DNA of 64,000 bases from Monarcha castaneiventris obscurior (Eukaryota > Chordata > Aves > Passeriformes > Monarchidae): the NCBI GenBank assembly GCA_026261815.1, contig JAMPIT010000258.1:18184501-18248500 (forward strand), read 5' to 3'. Each line of letters opens with the position of its first letter. The stretch's first letter is position 1. Position numbers and translations under genes: made by a program. Positions 26,301-41,100 of this stretch are shown here, in pieces. The notes under the pieces are model-generated. The model was not told where the DNA came from. It made no database searches and saw only the letters and a list, made by a program, of their open reading frames with translations.

Positions 26301-29300
26301 GTAAATACAGTGATAGCTGAGAGGGGTAAGGTAAGCTCGGCCCAACCAAAATATGGACTGGAGTAACCATACGTTCTTTTGAAAAACAACAGGTCACTCA
26401 GTAGGGTCATGGAACATTTGTGAATGGACAGACACAACTCTAACACAGTTAGCTATGTCTCACTGGCATGCCTGCCTGCCAAAACCACACAGCTTTCTCC
26501 TCACTCTGAGCTGCCTGAAACAAAGTTCTTCACAGTGCCAGCCTTACCTTGGCGCTGAGTCAGGCGTGGTACCACACGTTCTATGGACAGACCTCATGCC
26601 ATTGAAAACACCCTCTCTATGTATCTGCAATGGATTTCTTATTCTGAAACAGTGGGACTTTGTGCTCAACAGTTCTCCCTCTGCTCTCACTTAACCCAAA
26701 TAACAGTGGCTCAATCCCTGACTATGAGTGTCTTCTGGGATTTAAATGGAACTTAGGGAAGATGGTTATGCAGTGCATGTTAATAGGCAAGACAATTTCA
26801 ATTACCCAGCAATGGAGAAACTGCAAATTGATCATAAATTGGAAAACTGAATTCCTACAGCAGGTTCCCTAAGAGATTTTGTAGGATGTTTATATATCCT
26901 GTATGTGAGCAGGACATTTCTACAGCTCATTGTATACAATGAGGTGCTTGCATGAAAAGGCACATTAAAATGCAGATTCCCTAGCTGGCTACTATATATT
27001 AGATGCATTCTTTTGAAAGGTAAAAAAAATGTCTGGATGGTTGAATGAAATACATTTATAAATGCTTCTGGCACACATTCACTAGGGATGATGTGATGCC
27101 CAGTGAAATACAAACCTAGGATCTACCCAGTTAAATCTGCTCTATTTTGTCTTCTGTATTTTATGTGTGAAGTTGGCACTAGGATTTATTCCCTATCCAA
27201 GTAGGATACTAAAAAATACGGAATGTTAGCAGGATTTAGGTGAATAAAGATGCATTCCCTGGTGAGTTCATAATAAATCATTGCTAACCAGTGGTAGAAC
27301 TTTCCAAGGCTACATAGAAGCAGGACAGCAGCAGTAGTGATGTTAAGTACATTCTTCTGGTGCTGATTGGTGTAAACCAATGCCTTAGGTTTAAACTTGT
27401 TCCAAGGACAATTTCTTTCTTTTTTTTCTTTTCTCTAAACCCCCATATCTGATTGTCAAAATATCCTGCAACAAGATTAATCACAGCAAGCACACCTTCA
27501 CATAACTGTGAAACCCTCTCTTCAAGACACTTTGTGACCCATTTCTAAAACACATCAATCAAGCACTTTGTAGGTGGTGGGAATGGTGAGAGCCTCAACA
27601 TCCTCACAGAGATGCACAAGCTGTGGAGGCTACTGAGGCTACTGATCCAGAGGGAGGAGCTCGCACACAATAGAGAAGTTGGGGTGTTTTGTCAGCAGTG
27701 GCAGGATCCCCACAGTGATGAGAGAAGACAGTAGTCAGTCAGCCTATTCTGCAAGCACAGCTGTCCCACAGAGAGAAAGAATGAGAAGAAGCTCCAGACT
27801 AGTAAATGTTAAATAAGAAGTCATTTTTCTATTTATTTGTTAGCTCATATTTTGTAAATGTGATGCAATTTTTTTTCATAAATGTAAAAACATGTTTACT
27901 CTTCACGTGAGAACATACCCTCCATAGAATAAAGATGGGCTCTACAGACAAGATATGACACTTGGTGACTAGAGCAAATCAATATGCAAAGCAAGGTACT
28001 GAAAAAAATGAATGTGCTTGAGACACACCAGGTCAAACCCCGGGGTTTTAACCTCCGCTGATACAATTGTTACTCAGAATTGTTTACAAACTCTACCAGA
28101 TTCTTGGTTTGGTTTTGGGTCATTTTTTGGGGGGGATGGAGATTACAATTAGAGCTTCTGCTCTGAGTGACAGGAACAGTTAATAATTTCCACAGAAGGC
28201 ACTTGTTTCATTGATCACTCTTAAGCACCACCTGTCCCACCAACCCTGCTGTTGATTTGGCCATGGAACATGTCAGCAGAAAAGATCATTATGGGCCATG
28301 CACAACCAACAATAAGGAGCTTGTAACACTGACATGGAATCACATGAACTAGGAGCCTATTTCCTACGTCAGGTCTTTCCTCTGCCTCCTACACTGAAGC
28401 TCCCTGAACTCTCATAGCAAGTATTAGGTATATAATGCATCATATACATACCCTGCAACAAAGCTTTGGAGAACTACAGGCCGACTTGAACACTGCCACC
28501 TGAAACCATCTTCTTTGTGCTCCCATCCACGACCACATGCCTACCCACTTCTTCTGGAATGACAGAATGCACATGTGCATCGCCTGCACACTGAGAGAGG
28601 AAAGCTTGGCCCAACTCGAACTTAGTGATGGCCAGAGAAAGGTCAGCAGCCAGAGTGACCCTTCCAACCAGTCACTGAGCAGCTGCTGGGACAACAGGGC
28701 ACTCAGTTCTCTCAGTTTAGACATATTTTTGTAGTGAGCAGTAGCCTTTCAGCTGTATGAAAGGCTGGAGAGTTATACTGCATACTATCAGTCTCTAGAC
28801 CTCATTCAAGCATCATTTTGAAGTCAAAAGAAATTTTGACTTCATTGTGACTATCTGTGGAGAGAAATGAGCAAGACTGAAAGACCTGCTGAGACTTAAT
28901 GGCAAACAAACCTAGGAGCAGACTTCACCACAGCTTTTCTTGATTTTTATTATTTTAATTAATACCCATTTGAAATTTTTGATAGTATTTTCATTCCTGT
29001 GTTAGAATAAACTGAAAAATACTTAAATGCCAAGTACTTTTCAAGCAAAAAATTCATAAGATACTAAAAGTATTTATACTTAAATGACCCCTGAAATTAA
29101 TTATACCGGTCTTCTTACAACAGAAATATTTCAGTTTTAAACACAATAATCTCCAAAAGACATGACACAAAAGTACTCAGAGAGGTTTTTTTTTGGTGAG
29201 TCTTTGCTTAAAATTAAAAGAGGTAACCATAAGAGAAAGAAACACCTTTTCCCCAGACCTGACAGACATGGAAAGACAATCAACTTGTGCTGACAAAGAC

Positions 29301-32300
29301 ACCACCACTGGGTTCAATCTGGCTGATATTACCAGAAGGAAAAAATTTCTGTTCCTGACTGACTTACACCCCCTTATCAGGCCACGGCTTACCTGTGGTA
29401 CATTCACCTATACCCATTACTGTAACCAGGTTTAAATACAACTCCCTGCTCCACCAACCTGCTTTAAAATGCTCTGACATCTCTTTTACCTTCTCTATTC
29501 ATTTCCATTCTTTGTTAATCAGACTATGTGTTCAAGATCTTAACTATGAGAGCACTCATTACTTAATCATGTTAATCCATACCATTATATGAACAGATTT
29601 CCCATTTTATCTACCTGCACCCAGAATAAACCATGTTCTTTCTCCCATGCTCTTTTCCCCCCAATCTATGCCACAGTGATTTTCTCTTATTTTTACCATA
29701 TTATGTCTGAGAAGAATTTATGATTTTATCTGAATTGCTTTCTGACACATGCCTTTGGTTGCCATGAGTAGAACTTGATATCCTAACAGTTATCTGATTA
29801 TTAAAAACCCCAATCAACTGTGAAATGAATTATTTCAACTGTACATATTCTATATGAGCTCTGATATAAACAGTAAATCCAGAGTGACAACAGCAGCAGT
29901 TTAGAGATTAACCTAATTACAGGGCATTAAACCAGGAGAATATAGCCAATTGCATTTCTAGCAGCCTGCACAGAACAGCAACAGTTAATGATGATTTGAT
30001 GGTTTTCTAGGACTTTGGAACAAATACTTGGCTTTTAGTCTGAGAGCAATGCTGGACATTCCTGTCTGATGCTTGGGGGATTCAGCCAACTAACAGATAT
30101 ATTTGGTGAAGAATCTCATTCTAGTCATGCCCTCCCTTCCTAATTTCCCTTTTCACTGTTTTGTCGTCTTTGCCTGTTCCTCAGGGAACCGAGTGATTGA
30201 TAGCCTAATCCAATGACTGTATTACAGCTGCCTCAACTTGGACTCTTTTCCTTATCATTAGCAGTTAGCCTATGGTTAAATTCACAGCTCACTGCTTGGT
30301 ACAGCCCCTGAGATTTAAGGGTCTGGCCTTTAGAAAATATTTAACATAAAATTGAAATCTTGACATACTGAGAATTCAGTTCTCTGCAAGGCTTCTTTAA
30401 TTAATCCAATGTACTGTACCATTGTTCTATATGAGGCTCTGACATGGTGAACTGTTACTGAAGCTCACAGAGATGTGTAATTCTAAATTAAACACTCACT
30501 TACATGTACCTACACTGCATTTGTTTCCCAAGTACATGTGCATGAATGTGAAAATTTAAATCCAATCTCTAACAATAATAAACCACAAACCAATTACACT
30601 TAAGGAGTAAAGACTTTTCATTCATTTCTAGCTCAGAACGAGCTTTTTTCAAAGTAAGAGGAGGAGAAAACACAGCTTTGTTCAAATGCTCTGTGTAAAG
30701 ACTCCTCCTTCATTCTTTCTCTAGGACCCATTTAATCTTTTGGTGAATGAAATCAATTATGATCGTTTTTAATCAGCTACAAATGGCACCTGTGCTAAAA
30801 GCGTAAAGTGTTTTCTTTGTGGGAATGAAATTGGCTAGAAAATATTAAAAATGGAAAAAATATGCTTAGTTCTCTGACCTTATCTAGAGAATAATACTTA
30901 TTTTTAAATAGCTATAGGAAGGATGTAGACCTTGATCTATGCTGTAAACCTTTGCCCTACTTGCAGTCAGTCGATGAGCTGCAAGCCTCTATGAAAATGG
31001 CAGCTGAGTCCCAGATGAAAAATTATGCATCTCATAAACTGCTATTCTGCTGAAATGTCAAGCTATGGCAGGGCTGTACCTCAAACTCAGCACTTGGCAT
31101 TTTCCTTCTGTCTGCTTTGTTGCCATGAAGCAAACATGAACAGTGAGGATTTGTGTAGGGCAGGTAGCAGGCGAGCTCCCTGTCAAAAATCTATTATTAG
31201 GGCTCTGATCTCTCCTGCACAGACCAGTGACGGCAGCACACTAAGAGAAATCAGACTGCTGCAAGGACACGACAGAAAACAGAGGACTCTTTGTGAATCC
31301 TGACATAATATATGCAAATAAGGGCTTTTAATGGCTGAGCTACATTGAACAGGAATAATAAAACAAAATTAAAATTGTACTACTGCATATATTTGTTTTT
31401 CACCCCTTTCCACACTGTTTTATAAATATATGTTAATGTAAATAGTCTTTAACTCTTGGTAAATATTTATACTAAACAGAAGAGCCTATGCATGCATACA
31501 TTTTGTTTTGTTGCCAGTGATGGGCAGCTTTTCATTCATTTCTATTGACCAAAATCCACACTGCACTGTCACTGACAGAACTGTGATGAATAAAGTGAAT
31601 GCTCTTGGTTGGTTTTTTCACTTTTCTTTTAATGATGTATCATCGAATTAAAATTAAAATGCAGCCCTTATTATTATAACTTCAATTTTTTCTCTTTCAA
31701 TATAATTCATACATTTCAGATTAGAATATATGCCTCTATTAATAATGTCAATATATACTTTAATTTAATAACTCCTGAAAAGCATTCACATGTTTTTGTG
31801 TCACAGTTGCTGTTGGACAGTGTTTTTTTTTAAAAACAGACAGCTCCACTAACTTCAAAAAGTAACTAAAATTAACTGCCTCTGCTGGTTTCCAATAATT
31901 ATACATCCCTGCATTTAATGACTGAATCTGCCACCCAGGTATCCTCCTGATATCCCTTGTGGGCAGCCATGGAGTTGTGACACACAGCTTCCTGAATCTC
32001 CCTTTTTCTGGAAAACAAGCTCATGTACTAGCACATGCTGTACTATACATTTGTGCAAATAATGCCAAAGTACTATGGGATACAATAAATGGACAAAGCA
32101 ATAACAGCACACAGACATGAGGTACTAGAACTGCTACTGTAAAACACTGCAATATTTCTGAAACAAAGCATTAAAAGAATACATAGTGAGTGCACCGTAG
32201 AGAGATTTGCTTTTAACATAAGTTTTTGCTAAGTCCAGTGTATGGTTTTATAAATTTATCCCCTAAGGATTTGGCTTCCAGACAAAAACAAAGAAACAAA

Positions 32301-33269
32301 CAGATGACAAAGAACAAAAAACCATGGAAATTCAAACAGAAGCTCAGCTCTATTTTGCCTGCAATAGATATCCTATTGTGCTGCAATGTGATGTGTTTTA
32401 TAAAATGCATCTGGAATACGGAAGCACAGTGTGAAAGCTCATGGAAAAAAACTTTTTTTTTTTTTTTAAGTTTAAAATACATTTCAAGGAAAGAAATCTT
32501 AGGGAAGCTTGCAGCTGCTGACAGTATATTAACATTTTTCTGAGAAACCTGGCATCTTTTTCTGGTACCTATAAAATCCCAGAATAAGCATTTTTAAAAT
32601 AATTTATACTTATACAAACTAAAACATCTCTTTCAGAGCCAGAGGTCCTTATTCTTTGTGAGGATATAAACCCCACCATTAGCCTCCCTTTAAAAAACAA
32701 ATACCCTGCAAATACTCTGCCCATGTATAAGAAGAACTCAGGATAAAATCTCATGTATTCTACATTCTCAAACCTGAAATACTGCTAGATCCATTCTAAA
32801 AGCTTCCTAACGGAAATCAAACTGTCTAATGCTGCAAGCATATATGACAGTTATACAGCTTGAAAAACTGTATCTTAATGTTAATATTTTTCTTTCACCA
32901 TAAGGGCTTATTTCCTTAACCATATTTTGTAGAATTCATTAGGAAATTTGCACTTTTTGAGCAATGGGCAGTTCCTGTAAATTTATTTTAAAAATGGATG
33001 AAGACTGGGGCATCCTCTAAGCACAATGTTCTCTCATATAATAGGGCCACAAAAATCTGCAGGGCTGCCATAGCCTTTGGACTCATCTGATGCTCCACAG
33101 CGCAAACTGGAAATTAATTTTCTTTAAAAAACAGCGATTTATCAAAATTAAAGTGAATTTTTTCCTGAATATATTTTTTTTTTGTCACCAGGATAGAGCA
33201 GAAAGAAGAAGAAAAACCTGTAAGGTGTTATAGTGCTCAATATTTGTAGGATAAACTTGAAATCCAGGG

Positions 33270-33345
33270 GGCCCAGTTATGACCCGGGCTCACACTTGGG
33301 ATTTAAACCTGGCTCTCCCAAGTCAGGCTCATGAGCAGGTCAGCA
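33270..33345 (-). mobile_element. Possible tRNA-derived SINE head (MIR-like)
   Basis: The segment contains CTTGGGATTTAAACCTGG followed by CTCTCCCAAGTCAGGCTC. This resembles, in reverse complement, the box B region of tRNA-derived SINE heads ('gggattcgaacc'), with the diverged core GGATTTAAACC. No cloverleaf can be folded, so it is not a tRNA gene. Confidence 0.33.
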
Positions 33346-34809
33346 GGCTGTGCTAGTGTGAGTGTGTATCCTGTGAGAGCTGTTTCACTTTGTATTAATA
33401 ATTCAATATTTGCAGGGAAGTGGAGAAGAGAGAGACTAATCCTACAGTCTGGTAGTCACACATCCACCTGGGATACTGGGATCCTTCCCTGTCAAAACCA
33501 CCAAAGAAACAGGAGGGTAGGAAGGAGGAAACAGTGATGCCTCTTGCAGCTTAGCAATTTTCAGCTGATCAAATTAGATCAAAACAGGAAGGTCACTGCC
33601 CGAGCACCGGCTGGCAAGAAAACACTCACTGTGACAACTCAAAACTAAATGGGGGCTTCAAAGTAATCCCGTTAAGTCTCTTCTTCTTTGAAAGATTGTT
33701 TAAAAAAAAGCAGAGACAAAAATCTGTTCTCTAAACATCTCAGGATTTGGCAAGGATGTTAATAAACTTTTTTTCTTATTATTTTTGTGTATGTTAGATA
33801 AATCATAGGAAACTACCTGTCATTTAGTAAATTAAAAGGAATTATAAAAAAAAAATCCTGCTTCAATGTCTCTCATCTAGAAAAATGAACCTCCTGCACA
33901 AAGGTGCTTCTGCATGAGGCAGACAAGAACAGAAGGGATGAGGAGGCCAAGGGGAAATGTTATGTGGAAAATATTTTTTCAGTACATGGCCATGTAGGAG
34001 CACATTTTTGAACACTGGCGGACAGGGAAGTCTGTCAGCCAAAATTCTGGGCAGCTGCTAGGCCAGGTCACTAACACATCTTAGTTACTTGCTCTTTGTT
34101 GGAAACCTTTATCAAACTCAGAAGAGGGAGTTTGCACTCACGTGGAGAAGGCAACCTGCAGTGCCCTAACAAACTGTGGACACAGTGAATTTATAAATCC
34201 CTGGAGAACATCGGCCCTTTACGAGACCGACTTCTTGTTGGGTGGCCTGGTCACTGCCAGGGCCAGCAGGCAGACACAGGGGCTGGATAACGCTGAGGGT
34301 CACCAGGGCTGAGACAAGGCGCATTTCAGACCTCACCAGGACACCTAAGGGGACCCCCTGTGCTGAGACCTCCACAGGGCTGGGGCCAGCTCCCACCTCA
34401 GCCACGGTCACCCAGCGCTGTGAGTGTGGCACCCTGCAGGACAGGGACTCCTGCCTCACTCCCTGCACCTCTGTGCCATGTGAGCATCTCTGCCAGTCCA
34501 GAATCTACACACATGGAAAAATCCAGAAAGCCTGATCCAGCTCGGCTGTGCGCTGTATCTGCCCTAGGTTTGTACACAACAGAACAACAATGAAGCAGCT
34601 GTGCTTTGGGAAAACACACTGAAAACGAACCAGACTTATTGCTTCTATAATAGTGCTGTCTTTCACTTCAAAAATTAATTCTCTCTTGAGAGGAATTATT
34701 TGGAAAAGAACAACAAAAAACTTACTGACTCTTTCAGATAATAAAATAAAACAAGAAGTTTACGCACATCAAAATAGAAACCAAATATGTTACGCTGTGA
34801 ACAACTTTG

Positions 34810-35000
34810 ATGCCACAGAGCATTTCCCACCAAGCCTGTAGGCATGTAAGTGGTGTTCCTGCCATTCCACAGACAGGAGAAATAAAGCACGGAAAGGTCA
34901 AGTGTCTGCCTGCAGGCCACACGTCTGCGCCGTGGCACAGCCAGGAACAGAAGCACGGCCACCCTGCTCCTTGCTCTGACAAGATGACACGCTCCCCCAC
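34810..35000 (-). mobile_element. Ancient MIR-like (CORE) SINE remnant
   Basis: Read on the plus strand, this looks like the reverse complement of a MIR-family SINE. A segment CCTGTAGGCATGTAAG is followed by CATTCCACAGACAGGAGAAA, GCACGGAAAGGTCAAGTG, CAGGCCACACG and GTGGCACAGCCAGGAACAGA. These match, in order, the familiar MIR blocks: the even-spaced 'ttttacagatgaggaaact' region, 'aggcacagagaggttaagt', 'aaggtcacaca' and 'gtggcagagccaggaa'. MIR-like copies predate the bird-mammal split and are rare but present in birds. This one is about 190 bp and well aligned along its length, with unknown exact ends. Confidence 0.68.
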
Positions 35001-35383
35001 TTTTTGTCTTCTTGTAAGCATGCTAGCTCTCCTGGTTTAAAACTGCTTTCCTGCTTTTGGAAATTTGTATACTGCTCTACCTGGCTGCTGAGCAGAAAGT
35101 ATTGCAACATGCTGCCCAGCTATTGACTTCATTGGCTCTGTGGCTTTCTTTCGTGCAAGGAGTTGTGGGATTGGGACCCAGTGATGCCAACTATCAGCAA
35201 GAAATGTTTATAGATTGGTCTGTTACATTTTGCTCTTTCAAAACATAGTAAATTGACAGCACTTCAGTGTTTTACATATTTTTTAAATAAGCAGATTTGC
35301 ATCATAGGTAATGGTGCATCCTAAAATGTAATTTCTGTCCCCTCTGATACATATAAAACTTCAGGAAAAAAAAATTTATACTT

Positions 35384-35410
35384 ACACACATACACACACA
35401 TATATACATA
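35384..35410. repeat. (CA)n/(TA)n imperfect microsatellite
   Basis: Alternating ACACACATACACACACATATATACATA, an imperfect purine-pyrimidine repeat of 27 bp following an A-rich tract. Confidence 0.85.
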
Positions 35411-35863
35411 AATAAAATAAAGAAAGAAGTTTTCCTCAGGTCCATTTAGTATTATAAACCACAGAAGTTCAGTTATGGTACATCCTCACAGCTGGGCATG
35501 TAGGTGCCACTGTAATTTACGCCACATACATGTTTCAAATTTGTGACATAGGAGACACACTTCTCATAATGCAGCCATTTTACAGATTTTATTAGGCAGA
35601 CTTATGGTAGGAAGGAATATTCAGAAATTGCAACTTAAATGAGAAAATGTGAATGGTGCTACTTATATAAAATACTACTGCAATAGTTCTTTTATTAATT
35701 TTTAATGCACAGCACCCACTGTGACCTCCTTTATTCTTTTCCTGTCAACATGGCAGGCTAGAGAAATTGAAATGGGCTGTGGCTGTTCTCTTCTTGTTCC
35801 CCTCTTCCTCCCATTTTGCATAATATTAAAATATAACATCTTATTGGACTGTCACTGTGAAAT

Positions 35864-35890
35864 AATCATTATGCGATGGGCATAATGATT
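35864..35890. repeat. Perfect 11-bp hairpin
   Basis: AATCATTATGC at 35864-35874 and GCATAATGATT at 35880-35890 are exact reverse complements with a 5-nt loop. The arm contains an octamer-like ATTATGC core. No terminator or miRNA-length stem is formed. Confidence 0.8.
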
Positions 35891-36957
35891 TTTTCTGATT
35901 GTTATCACTTTCTTACTTTTCAGCATTCTCTAAAAAAATTCCAAATTCTATGTAATTATCTGAGGCAATAATGCAATTTGCCACTGAATACACTCATCTG
36001 AATTAAAGTTTGTTTAAAAGTCATCTTTTGCTACATTTCCTATGGTTCTCTAAGGATAACACCAGTCACATAAAATAAAGGATATTTTTGCCTGTCTGGT
36101 CTCCTCTGATTACGTTTTTGGGGTGAGGTAGAAGGCGGGTCTGAGAGAATAATGTTTGATTCAGTCAGGAGGATGCTATTACTTATGTATATTTCCTGCT
36201 ACCTCTATCACCAAGGAGACTAATCTCCATACCAGTAAAGTCAAGAAGCTCACAGCATTGTCTTTGCAGGGCCAAGTTTGTGTTGTCACAGCAACAGAGT
36301 GCACAGGGTCAATAGATTAATACATTAGTGTGCACCAGCACTGAACTGGAGTGTAAAAGTTTTGCTGCTGGTTTGAAAATTAAACTGTGAAGCAGGATTT
36401 GCAAATATGGCCTACACAAGATATTCTCGTATATCTTGAGTAACAGGCTACAAAAATATGTATATATTTGCCTAATACTGTCTATCATTTTTACCACAGT
36501 GGGAAGAGGAGGAAATAACCTCCCTGGAAAAGGTGCACTTAGTGGGAAGGAGGGAGGAAGGCTGGAGATTGGGCTATGAAACATACACTGCATTTGGATT
36601 GTTGATATTTCCCCCTGCGATGCCCTTTCATTAGCCTCTGTCTAACGTGGGGCCTGACAATTGTGACAGGATGAAAAATTTGAGGAAAAGCGAGGGTCAC
36701 GAGGGAAGAGATTTCCTTCCCTCTCCAGTGACCCTATCGCAGTATTCTGATGCAGTGCTTTACCATTAAGGAAAGGGCAACCCAAGAGCCTTCACACTTA
36801 ATCTGCTCCATCTGTCATGACTTAGAAACATTGACCAGCAGTGAGCTTTAAGGACTCGGTGCGACTGCAGACATGATATTCTAGCCCACTACAAGGACCT
36901 CCTGATGTTTTGAAAGCCTCCAAGGAAGTACCATGCATCAGAAAGGGCAACACCTAC

Positions 36958-37077
36958 CTGACATGCCACCATATGTGGTCCTCAGTCCTCGACCAACTGC
37001 TGGCCAAGGTGTGCTGTCTGCTTTCAGTCCCATCAGCCCTGACACAGTGTTGGTGGCTGTAACCCCATCTGCGCCAC
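36958..37077 (-). CDS. DPYD: DPYD exon 18 (human numbering), substrate-binding Asn-Thr
   Basis: This 120-bp exon, phase 1 at both ends, encodes [18 protein letters not shown], then a variable stretch, then TPWPAVG and TTYGGMSG (human residues about 728-767). The Asn-Thr of TATNT corresponds to Asn736 and Thr737, which hydrogen-bond the pyrimidine; both are kept. The last Gly is split across the junction with exon 19 and corresponds to an FMN contact at residue 767. The acceptor is tttcgcag|GTGGC and the donor TCAG|gtaggt. Differences from the human protein (from memory) are concentrated in two short surface stretches: Ala-Asp-Ser in place of Ser-Asp-Gly, and Arg-Gly-Leu in place of Ile-Ala-Lys. 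The active-site residues are unchanged. Confidence 0.97.
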
Positions 37078-38147
<1,070 letters not shown>

Positions 38148-41100
38148 TTAAGTGGCTGTACTGCAATTTTGTGAAATTGCACATCAGACTGAAGTTCATC
38201 TCATTAGTTAACTTATTTCAGACACATCAAGTAACTGCAAATCCACTACAGAAAGGTTACTTCATGGGAAAAAAGGAATTTCTTTTTCCAGAAGACAAAG
38301 GTATCACAAAATCTTCCCTTCCCAGAGAGAGGAAAATACCATTTTGGACAACAGACTATTTTACCCATTTATTTTAAAAATTACTTTTCAGTACCCTATG
38401 TAAGGTACATTAAAAACAAGCAGTATCCTATAAAATAATGTGAACCTGAAGCATTGTATGATCATGCCTTGATCAGAACAACAAGGATGAATCGAGGTTG
38501 CAGGGCTATCAGAATGCAATTCAGCATTTCTGAACTCTGAGAATAACTTGGGATGGCCATAGTGTAAATGAAAGATCAAAATCTTCTCTTTTAAAGCCAG
38601 AAATCGAAATTGTCAAGTGTTGGCTTTTCCTGATTTCCAGTCATTTACTTCCCTTATGGAATACATCTCATGTAGACAGTAATCAACTACCCTTTCCACT
38701 GAGGACAGCTCAGTGGAACTAACACCTGCATCTGGCACATGCAAGGGTTCTTGTTCAATGTAACTCTTGTTTTATTTTTCTGTTGGCAACTGATAATGCT
38801 CTTCAACAAATACCTTAAAATTTGCAATACTGATGCATGTAGAATGTGCTGCATGTTCTGGTTAAAAATTGAATGGTGCCATTACAAGATTTAGTACAAG
38901 TATTACCTGTGGGTAGGCTAATTGGTACTGAAGCAATTATTTACATTTACTAAGTCTTTATCACTCTCTAAGATAATTAAATCTGTCATATATGAATAAT
39001 CTTCTCCCATTTGGATATTGTAAAAACTCAGCTGCATTGCTGTGTAGTAACTGAGAATGGGATGAGACTGAATGAAAATTAATTTAAAACAATCCAGAAG
39101 ACACCAAGGTTGCCAGTACAGTGAACACACAGGAAATATCCCCTTGTTGTTTTTCCTTTTTACACCAATGGTTAAATACAAACAAAAACCCCACAGGCTG
39201 TGTTCCTAGAAAGTACACAGTGCTTGACATGAATAGTAAAATCCTAAGACTTAGCTCTGGCATCCCAATAAAAACGGTGATCTCCCCGCCCATGCAGCTG
39301 CCATGAAATATGTATGAACCCTGCACTGGCAGTATGAAAGTAGTTGCAGCTTTGACTTTCATTTCTGTTTTGAATTTCCTTGAGGCCCAATGCAGAAATG
39401 AGAGGCCCTCTAGAAGACATGAATTGTATATCCTTTATGTTAATTCTTCTCCTTAGAAATCCTTGTGATAACGTTCAGGATGTTGGCACCACATAACTCA
39501 TTATGCTGACTTCGTTGTGCTTATAGTGCTGCCATAAAAACTCTTACTCCAGCACACACTAATGCCTTAAAAAATACAATTACTTTAATCCACACTGAAT
39601 AATGTGCTGGGAGATGTCTTTCATAAAACCCCAATTTTCATCCTACCTAAGACAATTTAACTAGTTTGTCTTTCATCATAAATAATAATTGACTTTTTCC
39701 CCCCCATGAAAGTACGTAAAGATCTTTATTTTCAATCAGTTCTACCTCTCACACACTAAGATTAATGCAATGAATGCAGCGGAATAGTCTTCTATTTCTC
39801 ATGCTAGTAAACAGTTTAAATATGTAATTGCACAGCACATGATTAGACAAAGCCCTTTTGAAAGGCTCACTTGTATCAGCCTTGGAAAATTGCCCATTTT
39901 TGGTACCCATAAAATCACAGGTAAATTAATAGCAAAATAATTTGAAAATTCAAGTGAAGGAGGTAAAATCTTTCATACTATTTCACTTAATATTCCAAGG
40001 AAAAAAAAGGAATGTTTAGTGAGTAAACACTGAAAAACGGAAACAAAAGTTAAAACAGTGCTTTGTTGCATAGTGAGACAATTACTGATAGAAATTGGAA
40101 AGGTGACAAATTTTATGCAAAAAAATTAGAATGCCCATTAAATTTGAAAATTCTGAACTGAAACAGGTATTTCTAAAGATTATTTTTTTCCCCATAATGT
40201 TTTATCCAATTAATTTGCACATTAAATCAATATCATACGGAGATAATGCTGGCTAACTTTAAAAAATTTCAGTTTCCCCTTGTGCCACACCCCAAAGACA
40301 CACACACGTGATGCATCTCGCTGCTTCCCTTCACAGTGCGAGCCCTACAATGGAGCTGTGCTGGAACATCCAGATGATCCATTCTTCCACCCTCCTCCTC
40401 CACCTCCTTGCTCTGCCTCCAGCCCCTCGTGCTCAGATTCCTCCTGGTGCAGGAGCGAACACCAGAGAGTCACCTCAGCCCATCCCCTCTCCCCTCAGAG
40501 CAGTGACCCTGGCAGTGCCCAGTGGTCACAGCCTGCACGCCCCTGCTGCCAGAGGGACTTTGGTCACCAAGTCACCGCCTGAGAATGCCAGAGCTTTTGT
40601 GCTCTCCAGACTACTGATGTATTCTCAAAGAGGAATAATATCCTCACCTGGTTTTAGATTTTTTTAATTCACATTTTCTTCTTTAGATCATTAAGAGAAG
40701 TTATTTGTTCATTTATAAATTTCCTAATTCTGTTTTTGCACTGAGGACTTGGAAAAAATGCATTCTAAGCAATCAGATGGCTGAAACCAGAAGACACTGC
40801 TGTCACTGGACAGAAAATTTTCATAGGAAATGAATAAATTACATTTGTATAATCCATGGGAAGTTCACTGGCTGGTGCACAACCTCTCCATAGAAGCTTG
40901 CTTGCCTTTAGATTAAGACCAATTTGCAGAGGTCACACCAGAACACAATTCTGAGAAACCCTAAAGTGATTAGAAATAGAGAATTCACTTCTAAATGCAA
41001 TCACTGACTAAAGAAATGCAGTTAAAAACCCCAGATTTCTGAGAATACTAATTTGTCCCATTCAAAAGTTTTAAACTCAGGTGCAAATTTAATAAAGCGA

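Larger units (their letters stand above)
12755..36957 (-). other. DPYD: Intron 18 of DPYD (24.2 kb)
   Basis: This intron, bounded by donor TCAG|gtaggt at its high-coordinate end and acceptor tgtgcag|GA at its low-coordinate end, contains no recognisable exon. It holds the clearest repeats of the window: a CR1 3' end at 22246-22454, MIR-like SINE remnants near 23255, 33270 and 34810, and a palindromic AT-rich cluster at 20352-20466. It also has simple repeats at 20259-20277 and 35384-35410, a perfect 11-bp hairpin at 35864-35890 and a possible CTCF-like site at 17317-17330. Moderately GC-rich stretches without identity lie at about 18930-19190, 19540-19640 and 34230-34470. The short frames in these show no domain. 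Confidence 0.9.
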
